Notes: generated by a model not told the origin, from the letters alone. A stretch of 64,000 nt of DNA from an uncultured Candidatus Melainabacteria bacterium (GCA_934757255.1 CAKVLL010000002.1:1-64000), one strand, 5' to 3'; positions 38,481 to 48,449 are shown, counted from the stretch's first letter. Numbers and translations are program-made.

Positions 38481-39311
38481 ATGCAACCAGTAGCTTACAA
38501 AAACAGACTAGAAGTAAAAGAAGGAATGACAGTACAACAATTGCAAGAAAAAGGCAACGCAGCACAAAAACAAGCCGCAACAATATTTGATTATAATGGA
38601 GATGGAAAATATGACGCATACGAAGCTTTGGATTTCAATCACACCAGAATTACTGCCGATACAAAAATGGGAGAAATCAGATTATACGATAAGGATGCAC
38701 CTAAAAATGCCAAACCTGATAAAACTGTAAAAATTAATACAGAGAAAGCTAATTACGCAAAAAGGAGTGCTAAATATCAAAAGTTCGCTCAAACTCTTAC
38801 CAGATTCGGTTTAGATGTTGGACACGCAGAATGGGTTGGCTTTAATGAAGCACAAGTAAAAACTGTTAATGGTAAATCATATTTAGTATTAAAAGCCGTA
38901 CCAAAAACAAATCCAACAGGTAATGAACAATGCTATGCAATGGAAGATTGTTGCGAACTTTCTATACCATTAGATAAAGATTATGAGCCAAGTAAAATCG
39001 AAATGTATCGAGCAGAAGATAACTGCAATGTACATTTTAACAATCTTAAAGGTACTTTAAAAATTACAGGCAATGCAACAAGAAATCATGGCTTTGCATT
39101 TGGTGGAAATTCCAATGTTACAGTTATAGGAAAAAGCGGTATTCCTGATGAAATTGCAGTTGAAGATAATGCAAAAGTAACAGTAAAAACTGATGATTAT
39201 GCTGACACACTCTATGATAGAACAAGGAGAGGAGAAGATCATTATCCAGTCGAAACTCACCACTTAAAACCCGGTTCAACAACTGTAAAAGGCGCAGGCA
39301 AGATTAAATAA
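38481..39311 (+). CDS. EF-hand-like lineage-specific protein
   Basis: 276 residues, no signal peptide or membrane segment. Residues about 35-52 contain FDYNGDGKYDAYEA, a single DxNGDG calcium-binding loop of EF-hand/dockerin type. The rest is mostly beta with no recognised domain; CYAMEDCCELSIPL has three close cysteines. The last third (NVHFNNLKGTLKITGN, NSNVTVIGKSGIPDE) has the regular short strands of a solenoid. An AAGGAGAAAG ribosome site precedes the ATG. It is controlled from the region shared with the XRE gene, and the pair is bracketed by element J copies. Confidence 0.65.
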   Translation: MQPVAYKNRLEVKEGMTVQQLQEKGNAAQKQAATIFDYNGDGKYDAYEALDFNHTRITADTKMGEIRLYDKDAPKNAKPDKTVKINTEKANYAKRSAKYQKFAQTLTRFGLDVGHAEWVGFNEAQVKTVNGKSYLVLKAVPKTNPTGNEQCYAMEDCCELSIPLDKDYEPSKIEMYRAEDNCNVHFNNLKGTLKITGNATRNHGFAFGGNSNVTVIGKSGIPDEIAVEDNAKVTVKTDDYADTLYDRTRRGEDHYPVETHHLKPGSTTVKGAGKIK

Positions 39312-39333
39312 GTTTGTATTTTTAAAATTAAAT

Positions 39334-39462
39334 GGTGCAAAGAATTGCACCCTACCCTTTCTAAGTTGAAAATGGATAATGGACAATGGAAAATTATTTA
39401 AAACAATTTTCCATTGTCCACTTCCAATTTTCAATTGAAATAATGGTGCAATTTTTTGCACC
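39334..39462. repeat. 129-bp composite palindromic element J, copy 2
   Basis: Same structure as copy 1: GGTGCAA hairpin with CTAC foot (39334-39355), AT-rich palindrome, second GGTGCAA hairpin (39445-39462). It lies directly after the murG stop codon on the minus strand. Confidence 0.9.
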
Positions 39463-39470
39463 ATTAACTT

Positions 39471-40580
39471 TTAAAGACTTTTCAATAATCCGACAATTTC
39501 TTCCGCGGCATCAAATTTTGCCAAATGAGAGGCATTTTGTTTCAAATAATTCATTTTTATCGGATTATCAAGAAGCTCTACAACGCTTTCTCTCAAACGA
39601 TTTGGGTCTAAATCTTTATCCTCAACATAAATACAAGCACCCATTTCCAATAAATACTTTGCGTTAATTCTCTGGTGATTTGCTGCTGCATAAGGATAAG
39701 GAACAAGTATCGGTGCAGCTTCTGACGCACAAATTTCTGAAAGACTCAAAGACCCTGCTCTTGAAACTACGATATCACTTGATTTTAAAACTGAAATCAT
39801 ATCGTCAAAATAAGGTTTAACAATCAAATTTTTATCTTGTTCAAATGCAGGATAAATTTGTTGCAATCTTCCAGTTACTTCTGCGAAATTTTTTCTTCCT
39901 GTTTGGAAAATTACCTGCAAATTTCTTTCTTGAGAAAATTCTTTAAGAAGCTCAATAGTTGTATTGTTGATAGATTTTGCACCTTGTGAACCGCCCATGA
40001 TACAAAGAGTCAAACGACTTTCCAATCCCATATTTGCTTTTGCTTCTGTTTTAGTCATTGTTCTAAAGCCTGCACGAATTGGGTTTCCGGTAATAACTGT
40101 ATGTTTGTTCGGAATATATTTTTTTGCTTTCTCAAACGCAAGAGTAACGTATTTTGCGCGCTTTGAAAGTTTTCTTGTAACAAGCCCCGGCATAGCGTCG
40201 CAATCGTGCATAATATATGGAGTCTTAGTTATTCTGCACGCAAAAATCATCGGTGCTGAAACATAACCTCCTGTTGCAAAAACAGCATTTGGTTTGTATT
40301 TTTTTATGTATCTTACCGAGCGCAAAATTGCTTTAACCAATTTTACTCCCCAAACAAAAAACTTTGGATTAAGTTTTCTTGGCATTCCTGAAACACTTAC
40401 ATGCAAAAATTTGTAGCCTTTTTTTGACGCAAGCTCAAATTCCATGTTGCGTTTGTTTCCAACATAATAAACTTTCGCACCACTTTCTGTTAAAGTATCT
40501 GCTACTGCCATTGCAGGGTAAATGTGACCACCGGTTCCGCCGCCGGTTACGAAATAAATGCTATTGTATACTTCTGACAT
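39471..40580 (-). CDS. murG: UDP-GlcNAc:lipid I GlcNAc transferase MurG
   Basis: 369 residues from the ATG at 40580. Glycine-rich VTGGGTGGHIYPAMAVA, GGYVSAPMI and HDCDAMPG in the acceptor domain; CIMGGSQGAKSIN, SRAGSLSLSEICA and PYPYAAANHQ in the UDP-GlcNAc domain. It makes lipid II on the inner face of the membrane. Its start lies within the end of ftsW (20-nt overlap), so the two are coupled. The C-terminal end abuts element J copy 2. Confidence 0.95.
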   Translation of the reverse strand: MSEVYNSIYFVTGGGTGGHIYPAMAVADTLTESGAKVYYVGNKRNMEFELASKKGYKFLHVSVSGMPRKLNPKFFVWGVKLVKAILRSVRYIKKYKPNAVFATGGYVSAPMIFACRITKTPYIMHDCDAMPGLVTRKLSKRAKYVTLAFEKAKKYIPNKHTVITGNPIRAGFRTMTKTEAKANMGLESRLTLCIMGGSQGAKSINNTTIELLKEFSQERNLQVIFQTGRKNFAEVTGRLQQIYPAFEQDKNLIVKPYFDDMISVLKSSDIVVSRAGSLSLSEICASEAAPILVPYPYAAANHQRINAKYLLEMGACIYVEDKDLDPNRLRESVVELLDNPIKMNYLKQNASHLAKFDAAEEIVGLLKSL

Positions 40581-41733
40581 TGCTATTACCAAACCTTACT
40601 CTTTTAACGTTATCTTTTGATATATTTAATAAAATTCCAATCATCCACAATGAAACCATGATGGATGAACCGCCATAACTAATGAACGGCATTGGAACAC
40701 CTGTTGCAGGTACAAATGAACTTGCAACCCACATATTTAAAAATCCTTGGAAACAAATTGAGAATGTAAGTCCAAGCGCAAGAAGTTTTCCGTACATATC
40801 TTGACACTTAACCGCAATTACAAATCCTCTTTGTAAAATTGTCCAAAATAAACAAATAATAAGTAAACAACCGATAAATCCTTGTTCTTCACCAATTACG
40901 GCAAATATAAAGTCGGTATGTGCTTCCGGAAGCCATGCAAGCTTTTGTTTAGAACTACCGTAACCTACTCCATATAAGCCGCCTGAGGCAAACGCTACAA
41001 GCGATTGAATAATATTATATCCTGCACCCAGCGGATCAGCTTCAGGATGGAGCCAAGTCTGAATTCTTGAAGATTGATAACCTTTCAACCCTTTTAATAA
41101 AAGTAGAGGTATTACGGAACATCCGCCCCACATAATTAATTGAGTTGAACCACCCGCGCAAAGATAAATTGCAACTGATGTAGCCATCAAAAGTAAAACC
41201 ATACTTAAGTTCGGCTGAATAAAAATAAGTCCGACCATTAATATTATTGGGAAAAATGCCATTCTTATTTTTTTATCATCAAGCAAATTTACATCTTTTG
41301 TGAAAACAGCCGCTAATAGTAGCACAACAGCCGGTTTTGCGAACTCGGAAGGCTGTAAACTCATTGGCCCGATATTTATCCAACGTTGCGCGCCATTTAC
41401 CGTAACACCGGCAAATTTAACCAAAAGCAGCATTCCGACAACAGTCCAAGCAATTGCAGGAGTGTATTTTATCAGTTTTTTGTAATGAAAATTTGAAAGG
41501 AATTTCAAACCCAAAACGCCACCAATTATTCCTAAAATCTGTTGAACGAGAAATTTTGTAGGATTTACTCCCATTTCAATACACTTAGGTGCACTTGCCG
41601 AAAAAATCGCCATAACACCGATTACAACAAGAAAAATCACTGCAATCAGAAGTGGTCTGTCTGATTGCATATTTTGAGAACTCATTTTATTAGAGTTAAT
41701 CCTTTCTTCTCTGGCGTTATTTTGATAGGACAT
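40561..41733 (-). CDS. ftsW: Peptidoglycan glycosyltransferase FtsW
   Basis: About 390 residues if it starts at the ATG at 41733, which lies in the murD end (17-nt overlap); ATG codons at 41685 and 41670 are alternatives closer to the first membrane helix. SEDS family with ten predicted membrane segments. Signature blocks are NGAQRWINIGPMSLQPSEFAKP, LQPSEF with the conserved loop, PEAHTDFIFAVIGEE with the catalytic Asp, and VPMPFISYGGSSIM. It polymerises lipid II at the septum. Order murD-ftsW-murG is that of the dcw cluster. Confidence 0.93.
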   Translation of the reverse strand: MSYQNNAREERINSNKMSSQNMQSDRPLLIAVIFLVVIGVMAIFSASAPKCIEMGVNPTKFLVQQILGIIGGVLGLKFLSNFHYKKLIKYTPAIAWTVVGMLLLVKFAGVTVNGAQRWINIGPMSLQPSEFAKPAVVLLLAAVFTKDVNLLDDKKIRMAFFPIILMVGLIFIQPNLSMVLLLMATSVAIYLCAGGSTQLIMWGGCSVIPLLLLKGLKGYQSSRIQTWLHPEADPLGAGYNIIQSLVAFASGGLYGVGYGSSKQKLAWLPEAHTDFIFAVIGEEQGFIGCLLIICLFWTILQRGFVIAVKCQDMYGKLLALGLTFSICFQGFLNMWVASSFVPATGVPMPFISYGGSSIMVSLWMIGILLNISKDNVKRVRFGNSNVRSIQ

Positions 41734-43033
41734 ACTTTTTGAAAACATCTCCTCTGTGTTCGTAACTGTTAAACATATCGAAACTTGCACAAGCAGGCGA
41801 AAGCAATACTACATCCGGTTTTAAGCTAATTGCCTTATCTATTGCATCCTCCATTGTGCGTTCTTTTATTATATTACTAAAACCGTTTTTTACCAGATTT
41901 TCTTCAAATCTTTTTGTCGCTTCACCAATTAATAAAACAGTCTTAATATGCTTATTTATTGAATGACACATTTCTGTTAAATCAGTATTTTTATCTCTTC
42001 CACCTAATATAAGCGCAACATCAACATTATTGAAAGAATCAATAGCAACAATTGAGGCTTCCGGATTTGTAGCTTTAGAATCGTTATAAAAAGTTATTCC
42101 GTCCATCTCGCGAACTTTTTCTAATCTGTGTTCAGGTGCTCTAAAACTCATAATTTGAGTTCTTATGTCTTCATTTTTCATTCCGACAAGCTTAGCAATA
42201 ATTATTCCGCACATAATATTTTGATAGTTGTGGTGGCCAACAAGCGGACAATCTGAAAGAGAAATAATTTCTTCTTCGCCGTAAAAAATAGAATTGTTGG
42301 TAATTCTACAATTTTTTTCATCATCAAAGAACACAACATTCTTACACTCTTTCGCAAATTCCTTCAATCTGCTGTCTTGAGCGTTCAAAACAGCATATTC
42401 AGGCTCTTGTGGAGGTAAAAATATTTTTGCTTTAGCTTTAAAATAATTTTCCAAACCGCCATGCCAGTCAATATGATCAGGTGTAAAATTCGTCCAACAA
42501 GCAATTTTTGCTTTAAACTTTTCTGTCATTTGCGCTTGATAAGAACTTATTTCGCAAACAAGAAAATCGTGTTTTCCCTCGATTAAAGAAGTCGGCGGAA
42601 CGCCAATATTTCCACAAACAGGTGCATCAAAATCTTTGCTCAAAATATGTGAAACAAGAGCTGTAGTTGTAGTTTTACCATTAGTTCCGGTTATCGCTAT
42701 AAAAGGTATTTTTGTATTTAAATACGCATATTCGATTTCAGAAATAATTTTCGTATTTTTTTCATTTAAACGTTTGAAAATTTCTGATTTTGGAGGAATT
42801 CCGGGACTTGTTATTGCGAATTTTGCGCCTGAAATAAATTCATCGCTATGATACCCACATTCAATTTTTATTCCTAAGTTTTTAAGTTCTTCTACTTGAG
42901 ATTTGCATTCTTCTTTAACTTTATCCAAAGGTTTTGATTCTGTAATAAACACATCATAACCTTGTTTATTAGCGAATTTTGCAGCAGCAATTCCGCTTTT
43001 TGACAAACCTAAAATTAAAACTTTTTCTTTCAT
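41717..43033 (-). CDS. murD: UDP-N-acetylmuramoyl-L-alanine:D-glutamate ligase
   Basis: 438 residues. Rossmann N-domain (LGLSKSGIAAAKFA), ATP-binding AITGTNGKTTTTALV, EISSYQ, the central NFTPDHIDWHGG and C-domain FYNDSKATNPEAS with ILGGRDKN are conserved. It adds D-Glu to UDP-MurNAc-L-Ala. GGAGAG precedes the ATG. First gene of the coupled murD-ftsW-murG operon. Confidence 0.95.
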   Translation of the reverse strand: MKEKVLILGLSKSGIAAAKFANKQGYDVFITESKPLDKVKEECKSQVEELKNLGIKIECGYHSDEFISGAKFAITSPGIPPKSEIFKRLNEKNTKIISEIEYAYLNTKIPFIAITGTNGKTTTTALVSHILSKDFDAPVCGNIGVPPTSLIEGKHDFLVCEISSYQAQMTEKFKAKIACWTNFTPDHIDWHGGLENYFKAKAKIFLPPQEPEYAVLNAQDSRLKEFAKECKNVVFFDDEKNCRITNNSIFYGEEEIISLSDCPLVGHHNYQNIMCGIIIAKLVGMKNEDIRTQIMSFRAPEHRLEKVREMDGITFYNDSKATNPEASIVAIDSFNNVDVALILGGRDKNTDLTEMCHSINKHIKTVLLIGEATKRFEENLVKNGFSNIIKERTMEDAIDKAISLKPDVVLLSPACASFDMFNSYEHRGDVFKKYVLSK

Positions 43034-43280
43034 AACGAACTCTCCAATTAGTTTTAATCTTACATCAAAAATTTTGTAAAAGAAAAATTATTACTAAATT
43101 AAGTTAAAATTATGTTAATTATTAATTGTTAAGAATATTATAGAAATTGTTACAAACCCCTATGATTTAATAATAATAAGAAGTTTGACGAGTGTAAGTT
43201 ATATTAATAACAATTTATAATTAAAGTTTTGTTAAAATATGCCGTAATATAAAATATAGTAGTTTCTTAAAGGAGAAAAT

Positions 43281-46200
43281 ATGAATCGCATTAATCATTT
43301 TATAAGTGGTCAACAGTTATCTAACTTAAAGTTGAATAAACAAATTACAACTGATGCCCAAGTTCAAGATTGTGTTGCTGAAATAAAGCCAAAAGTTAAT
43401 GTTGAATCTACTTTTAATTACCAAGAACTTGAACAGATATTTTCAAAAAAGGGGTTTATAGAACTTCATGAAAAATTAACTGAATATGCTGAGAATGGTA
43501 CAATCACAGATTTACGCACAGAATACAATTCTGATGGTCAAACTATTTTAGTATGTAAATATCAAGGTGAAGAATATACATTTTCTCCGGTTGCAATGAA
43601 TGTGGCAACAACAGAACTAAGCAACAAGGGTGATAATGCAATTAAAAAAAGTGAAGTATATTCAACGAAGGATTTAAAGGAACTTGGTTTCCCAAGTGAA
43701 TACTTAATAAATAAATACTTCGACAAATTTGAAGATGGATATCAAATAAAACAAGGAATAAATATTAATAATAAAACAATTAATACGATTGAAGAACTGC
43801 GAACTGAATTAAAATTAGAAACTTTTGATGAATTTATAAATAGTTATTTTAATACAGAAAAAGGCAGTGCAAATTATAAAATTCATGATAATGCTACTTA
43901 TTCCTTTGTAGAAAAGGATTTGACAAGTTCTTACATTGCAAGTTGGTTATCAAAAAATTATGGTTTAGAACAGGCTGCCTATTACGCTGATTCAGATATG
44001 TCAGATAATACAAAAAATATTATAGATAAATTCTATTCAGATGTTGCAACTAAACTCGGTTGTAATAAAGAAGATTTATCAGAAGCTGATATTGTTAGAT
44101 ATCTAATGACAGAAGACAAAAATTATTCTGAAAACATCCATAATGTTTATAAAAAAGCCCAGTTTTTCGGAACAAAAGGATATATGGATGGACTCCTAGA
44201 TAATGTTTTGGATGGAACATTATTGCATCAGATAGAAGAGTTAAGCAAAGATGAATCATTTGCCAGTGGACCAGATGATGCAATGAAAACAGTAATATAT
44301 AATCATGATTCAAAACTCATGAACTTACCTTTGATGAAAGCGATACTATCAGCAGCCGGCGTTAACGACAATGATTCTATTGATGAAACATATAACAAAG
44401 TTGAGAACTTTTTAAACCAAATCAGCGATAACATTGCTAGTACAGAATGCCCTAAAAATGATTGGAAAGCATTATCCATCTGGTTATTTGAAAAAGGTTA
44501 TATAAAAGAAACTTCTCTTTCTGAAGCTGAAATAGCAAAATATAATCTTACCCAAGAAGAAAAAGAAAAGGCTTTTTATCCGGCAACAGATGCAAACGGT
44601 AATCCGATACTAGATAAAAATGGTGTTCAAAAATATTACTATTCAACTAATACTTCAATTCATGATGTAAAAAGCGACCAAAACGTAAGAATTCCAAATA
44701 TTATGTCTTCTGACTGTGCATTAGGCTATGGTTATACGATAGTTAACACAGCTGAAGAATTGCAAAAAGCACTAAATAATGGCGAAAATGTTGTTTTAGC
44801 TAATGATATAGACATGAGTTCCATTGAAAATTGGGTACCTGTTGGAACGGATGATAATCCATATACAGGTAGAATTTATGGTAATGGCTATACAATTAAA
44901 AACTTAAATATTTCAAGTTCAAATCAATTTACAGGCTTATTTGGTGTTTTTGCTGGCTACGTAACAGACTTAAATATTGAAAACGCAACCGTTACAAATA
45001 ATAATTCCGAGTATACTACAAGTACAGGTGTTTTCGCAGGGAAAATAGTTACTTTGTCTAACTCCTATCCAGCAAATATAGTGGCTGTAAATATTATTAA
45101 TTGTAATGCAGTCGGAAATGATTATGTAGGCTTGTTAACAGGACGAATTGAAAATAGCACGGAACTCAATAACATAAGAACTGATATTAATAATGTCAGC
45201 ACAAGTGGCACTGTAAACGGTGCTATTAGCGGAGGAATTTCAGGCTATATTGATACCACATCAAGAATTTCAAATTCTTCATCAAATGCAAACGTTCATG
45301 CTACTAAATATGCAGGTGGCATTGTTGGTGCGTGTGATGCACTTATGGCAAAACTTTTTATTGGCGGAAATACCATTTTCATGTGTGATTTTACAGGAAA
45401 CATCTCCGGTACTGATAGCGCAGGAGAGAAAACAGGGTGTTTATCAATAGACAAAAACTCACTAACAGAATCACAATTAAAAAGTTTGGAAAGTTATTAT
45501 TATGGCACAATACTTGATAATAATGATAACTTTACAATTAATGCCATTTCAAAAGAAAATGAAATTTTTGTACCAAAACATGAACACACAAAAAATGAAA
45601 CTCAAGATTTAGCAATATTAAAGAATTATATTTCTACAGACAATTATGATGGTACAAGCTCATTAGACTATGTATACAATACCGAAACAGGCGAAAAGAT
45701 ATATATTACTAATAATAATTGGTTAGAAATTATTTTAAATTCTCAGTTATATGGTTTAAATGAAAATGAAAAACAAATTCTTATTGAAAAAGCTATCGAT
45801 AAATTATGGAATCATAGCGAAGAAATTAAACCAAACTTTGAAGAATCAAATAATACAACATACTTAAGCTGGATAAAATCTATAATCAGCGCAATGGATG
45901 GTAAATTAATTAATTCATATACTAACAATTATGGTAAAAAAGATAGCAATATAAACTTCGTAGAATTCGAAGTTCTTGGACAAAAATATCATTTACCAAT
46001 AAGAAATGAAAACGATTATCGTCCGGTAGTGATTGAAACCACACTCCTTAAAAGTTTATGCGAAAAATACAACATCAACTATGATGATATGATAAAATAT
46101 GGCGGACTTAATGTTTTTCGTTCAATGAACGATGAAACCACAGATTTTTGGATTATACAAGAAGATTTAATTAATGATTACAAACATTATTTTGGAGATG

Positions 46201-46982
46201 TCACAAACGTCCTTGATGAGAATGGCAATATTTCTGATGCTGAAACAATTGCAAAAGTTTTGGAAAAAGCAATACCAAGAAAAAAAGCTGCTGATGAATA
46301 CAAACAACAATATGGCAATTGCGATATAGACCAAACAAAATTTAAGGAACTTTGTAGAAAGTATAACTTCGACACACAATATTTGACAATTGAAGAAACC
46401 GGTTTACCTAATAATAAAGTAAGATTAAACATATACAACTTACTTGTTTTGGCGTATGGCGAAGAAGAAGCTAAAAATATTGATAAAAGTTATAATGAAA
46501 GTAATATAGAATCTTTGTTTGCACTTGTTGCTCAAAATAGTCCGGCAAAAGGTGCTGATAGTGATAGTGCTGAACTGGTTAAAGAACCTTTGCCTAGTAC
46601 TACATATAAGATAGAAGATTGCCTGGAAAACATGCAAGAGGCAGCTGTAAAACTTGGTTTAACACCATCTAAAACACAAGGAATATACTATTCTTATGAT
46701 TCCAATGGTTCTTATATATATATCTGGAATCCTGATACAAATAAATTCCAAGCCTTTAATACAAGCGCACAAAAAAATGATGAAATAAAAGCTGAATTTT
46801 CACAAAAAGGAAAGGCTTTAGAAAGAACTGAAAAAAATATATATTATGAAGCTTTACTACAAGCATATATCAATGGATATAACTTTACCAATAAATCACC
46901 ATGGATATGTGAAAAAGACGGTATTTATTACGAATACGATAAAGAAGAAGGTGTATTTAAAAAATCAGAAAAATATAATTAA
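43281..46982 (+). CDS. Large GLUG-motif beta-helix protein
   Basis: 1233 residues. The N-terminal 480 residues are helical with several acidic, low-complexity stretches. From about 485 to 720 there is a beta-solenoid: YTIVNTAEELQKALNNGENV, a GNGYTIKNLNI rung and FTGLFGVFAGYVTDLNIENA. The last is a GLUG motif as in adhesins and IgA peptidase-like proteins; a second GLUG-like rung follows (GGISGYIDTT.ISNSSS). The C-terminal 500 residues are again helical with no domain seen. No signal peptide, sorting motif or membrane anchor is visible, so it may be intracellular or exported by a leaderless route. AAGGAGAAA precedes the ATG. Confidence 0.7.
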   Translation: MNRINHFISGQQLSNLKLNKQITTDAQVQDCVAEIKPKVNVESTFNYQELEQIFSKKGFIELHEKLTEYAENGTITDLRTEYNSDGQTILVCKYQGEEYTFSPVAMNVATTELSNKGDNAIKKSEVYSTKDLKELGFPSEYLINKYFDKFEDGYQIKQGININNKTINTIEELRTELKLETFDEFINSYFNTEKGSANYKIHDNATYSFVEKDLTSSYIASWLSKNYGLEQAAYYADSDMSDNTKNIIDKFYSDVATKLGCNKEDLSEADIVRYLMTEDKNYSENIHNVYKKAQFFGTKGYMDGLLDNVLDGTLLHQIEELSKDESFASGPDDAMKTVIYNHDSKLMNLPLMKAILSAAGVNDNDSIDETYNKVENFLNQISDNIASTECPKNDWKALSIWLFEKGYIKETSLSEAEIAKYNLTQEEKEKAFYPATDANGNPILDKNGVQKYYYSTNTSIHDVKSDQNVRIPNIMSSDCALGYGYTIVNTAEELQKALNNGENVVLANDIDMSSIENWVPVGTDDNPYTGRIYGNGYTIKNLNISSSNQFTGLFGVFAGYVTDLNIENATVTNNNSEYTTSTGVFAGKIVTLSNSYPANIVAVNIINCNAVGNDYVGLLTGRIENSTELNNIRTDINNVSTSGTVNGAISGGISGYIDTTSRISNSSSNANVHATKYAGGIVGACDALMAKLFIGGNTIFMCDFTGNISGTDSAGEKTGCLSIDKNSLTESQLKSLESYYYGTILDNNDNFTINAISKENEIFVPKHEHTKNETQDLAILKNYISTDNYDGTSSLDYVYNTETGEKIYITNNNWLEIILNSQLYGLNENEKQILIEKAIDKLWNHSEEIKPNFEESNNTTYLSWIKSIISAMDGKLINSYTNNYGKKDSNINFVEFEVLGQKYHLPIRNENDYRPVVIETTLLKSLCEKYNINYDDMIKYGGLNVFRSMNDETTDFWIIQEDLINDYKHYFGDVTNVLDENGNISDAETIAKVLEKAIPRKKAADEYKQQYGNCDIDQTKFKELCRKYNFDTQYLTIEETGLPNNKVRLNIYNLLVLAYGEEEAKNIDKSYNESNIESLFALVAQNSPAKGADSDSAELVKEPLPSTTYKIEDCLENMQEAAVKLGLTPSKTQGIYYSYDSNGSYIYIWNPDTNKFQAFNTSAQKNDEIKAEFSQKGKALERTEKNIYYEALLQAYINGYNFTNKSPWICEKDGIYYEYDKEEGVFKKSEKYN

Positions 46983-47042
46983 TACCTATATAAAATAATA
47001 TCCAAGCAAAATTGTAAACTTTTGTAAATCATCATTTCAAAA

Positions 47043-47085
47043 AAGTCAATTTTTTCTCTTAAAAAAACTTCATGTATATAAGGGA
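47043..47085 (+). promoter_or_regulatory. Shared promoter-like motif CAATTTTT-N20-TATATAAGGG
   Basis: CAATTTTT near 47047 and TATATAAGGG 20 nt further, as before 2560. TTTTGTAAA lies just upstream, also seen near the XRE control regions. Confidence 0.45.
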
Positions 47086-47165
47086 ATTTAAAATTAGGTT
47101 ACACAAAAATGATGTTTTATAAACACTCTCCCTGTTTATAAACTTCAGAGAAATAGGTGATTAAA

Positions 47166-48416
47166 ATGGCTTACAACGACAGCATTAATGGACTTTATGG
47201 TGCAAATGGTCTTTCAACTCAGGATGCTTATTTGCTTGCAGCATTAAATTCTTACAATCCAAACTTTAGAGGTGCAGAACAAGTAGCGCAAGCAACACAA
47301 ACAACTGCTGTTCCTCAAACCTCTGGTGTTCAACAACTTCCGAAAGCTGATTATTCAGAAGGCTCTGATTCTAGCACCGGCATGGTTTTAGGACTTGGCG
47401 CAGCTGCAGTAGGCGCAGCAACTTTAATCTATGCTGCAAAAAAAGGTAAGCTTGATGGCATAAAAAAATGGTTTACAGGTGATGGCAAAAATGTAGCGAA
47501 AGAAGCCGCTAAAGAAGTTGCCCCAAAGACTACATCTAAACTTGAAGGAATGAAAGTTGTAAGGGAAGGAAATAAATTTGTATACTATATTCCTGGAAAA
47601 ACAGAAACATTAACAAAGCCAAATGAAATTGCAAGTAGATTAAAAGATAATCTTGCGCTAGAACGTCAATTAAAAAGTATGAGATTCTCTACTGGTGAAA
47701 CTCAGATAACAAAAGGTACGTATACAGTTGATGGCAATAAAATTACATTTGACGGAGATAAAATTGTAAAAATTAAAAATAGTAGTGGTAAAGATATAAC
47801 AAGTCAATTTGTTGAAAATGGTAAAATTAAGACATCATTGTCTGGAGATGATGCAACATTTGCAACCAAGATTGATGATTATTTAGGCTATATTAGAAAA
47901 GGCGATACTGATATCATTCGCGGCAAAGATACTAACTTAGAAAACTTTACTTACACTACAACTATCGGTGATAATGTTGCAACTGTTAGCAGAAAACATA
48001 TGGGCTATTGGGTTGGTAAAAAGAATAACAGCGCTGGTACTAAGATTGAATCATTAAAGACATTGCAAAAACTTGATGCAAATTCAGCTACAGTTCAGGC
48101 TTATACAAGAACATCAAGAAACGCTGGTAAAAATATTGATGCTCTGACTAGCAAAGATTTATTTAATAAGAAAAAACTACCTGATGGTTACAAAGTTGGT
48201 GAATTTATCTATAGTTATGACAGTAAGAAATTCAAAGTTGTTGATGGCGAAGTCAAAGAAATTATCGTTGGCAATAAACGCTATAAAGCGGGTCAAGAGT
48301 ACTTTGAAGCTTATATGGAACGAGATAGCAAGGCAAAAACAACTCTTAAGGATAGAATCGAAAAAGAACTTAAGGGTGGAAATATTCCAGATGGTGCAAC
48401 AATTGTTCCGGCATAA
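47166..48416 (+). CDS. Lineage-specific protein with a central membrane segment
   Basis: 416 residues from the ATG at 47166 (AGGTG upstream; a GTG at 47157 is possible). The N-terminal 70 residues are polar, with Gln, Ala and Thr, and lack a signal peptide. One hydrophobic segment (about residues 72-90, GMVLGLGAAAVGAATLIYAA) is followed by KKGK and a soluble C-terminal region of about 320 residues made of short beta-like repeats (GTYTVDGNKITFDGDKIVKI, DGYKVGEFIYSYD). It resembles the architecture of the small protein at 8359. Same promoter motif. It ends at a strong terminator. Function unknown. Confidence 0.65.
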   Translation: MAYNDSINGLYGANGLSTQDAYLLAALNSYNPNFRGAEQVAQATQTTAVPQTSGVQQLPKADYSEGSDSSTGMVLGLGAAAVGAATLIYAAKKGKLDGIKKWFTGDGKNVAKEAAKEVAPKTTSKLEGMKVVREGNKFVYYIPGKTETLTKPNEIASRLKDNLALERQLKSMRFSTGETQITKGTYTVDGNKITFDGDKIVKIKNSSGKDITSQFVENGKIKTSLSGDDATFATKIDDYLGYIRKGDTDIIRGKDTNLENFTYTTTIGDNVATVSRKHMGYWVGKKNNSAGTKIESLKTLQKLDANSATVQAYTRTSRNAGKNIDALTSKDLFNKKKLPDGYKVGEFIYSYDSKKFKVVDGEVKEIIVGNKRYKAGQEYFEAYMERDSKAKTTLKDRIEKELKGGNIPDGATIVPA

Positions 48417-48449
48417 AAGGCATAATATTCTCCTTTCTCTCAAATATAT

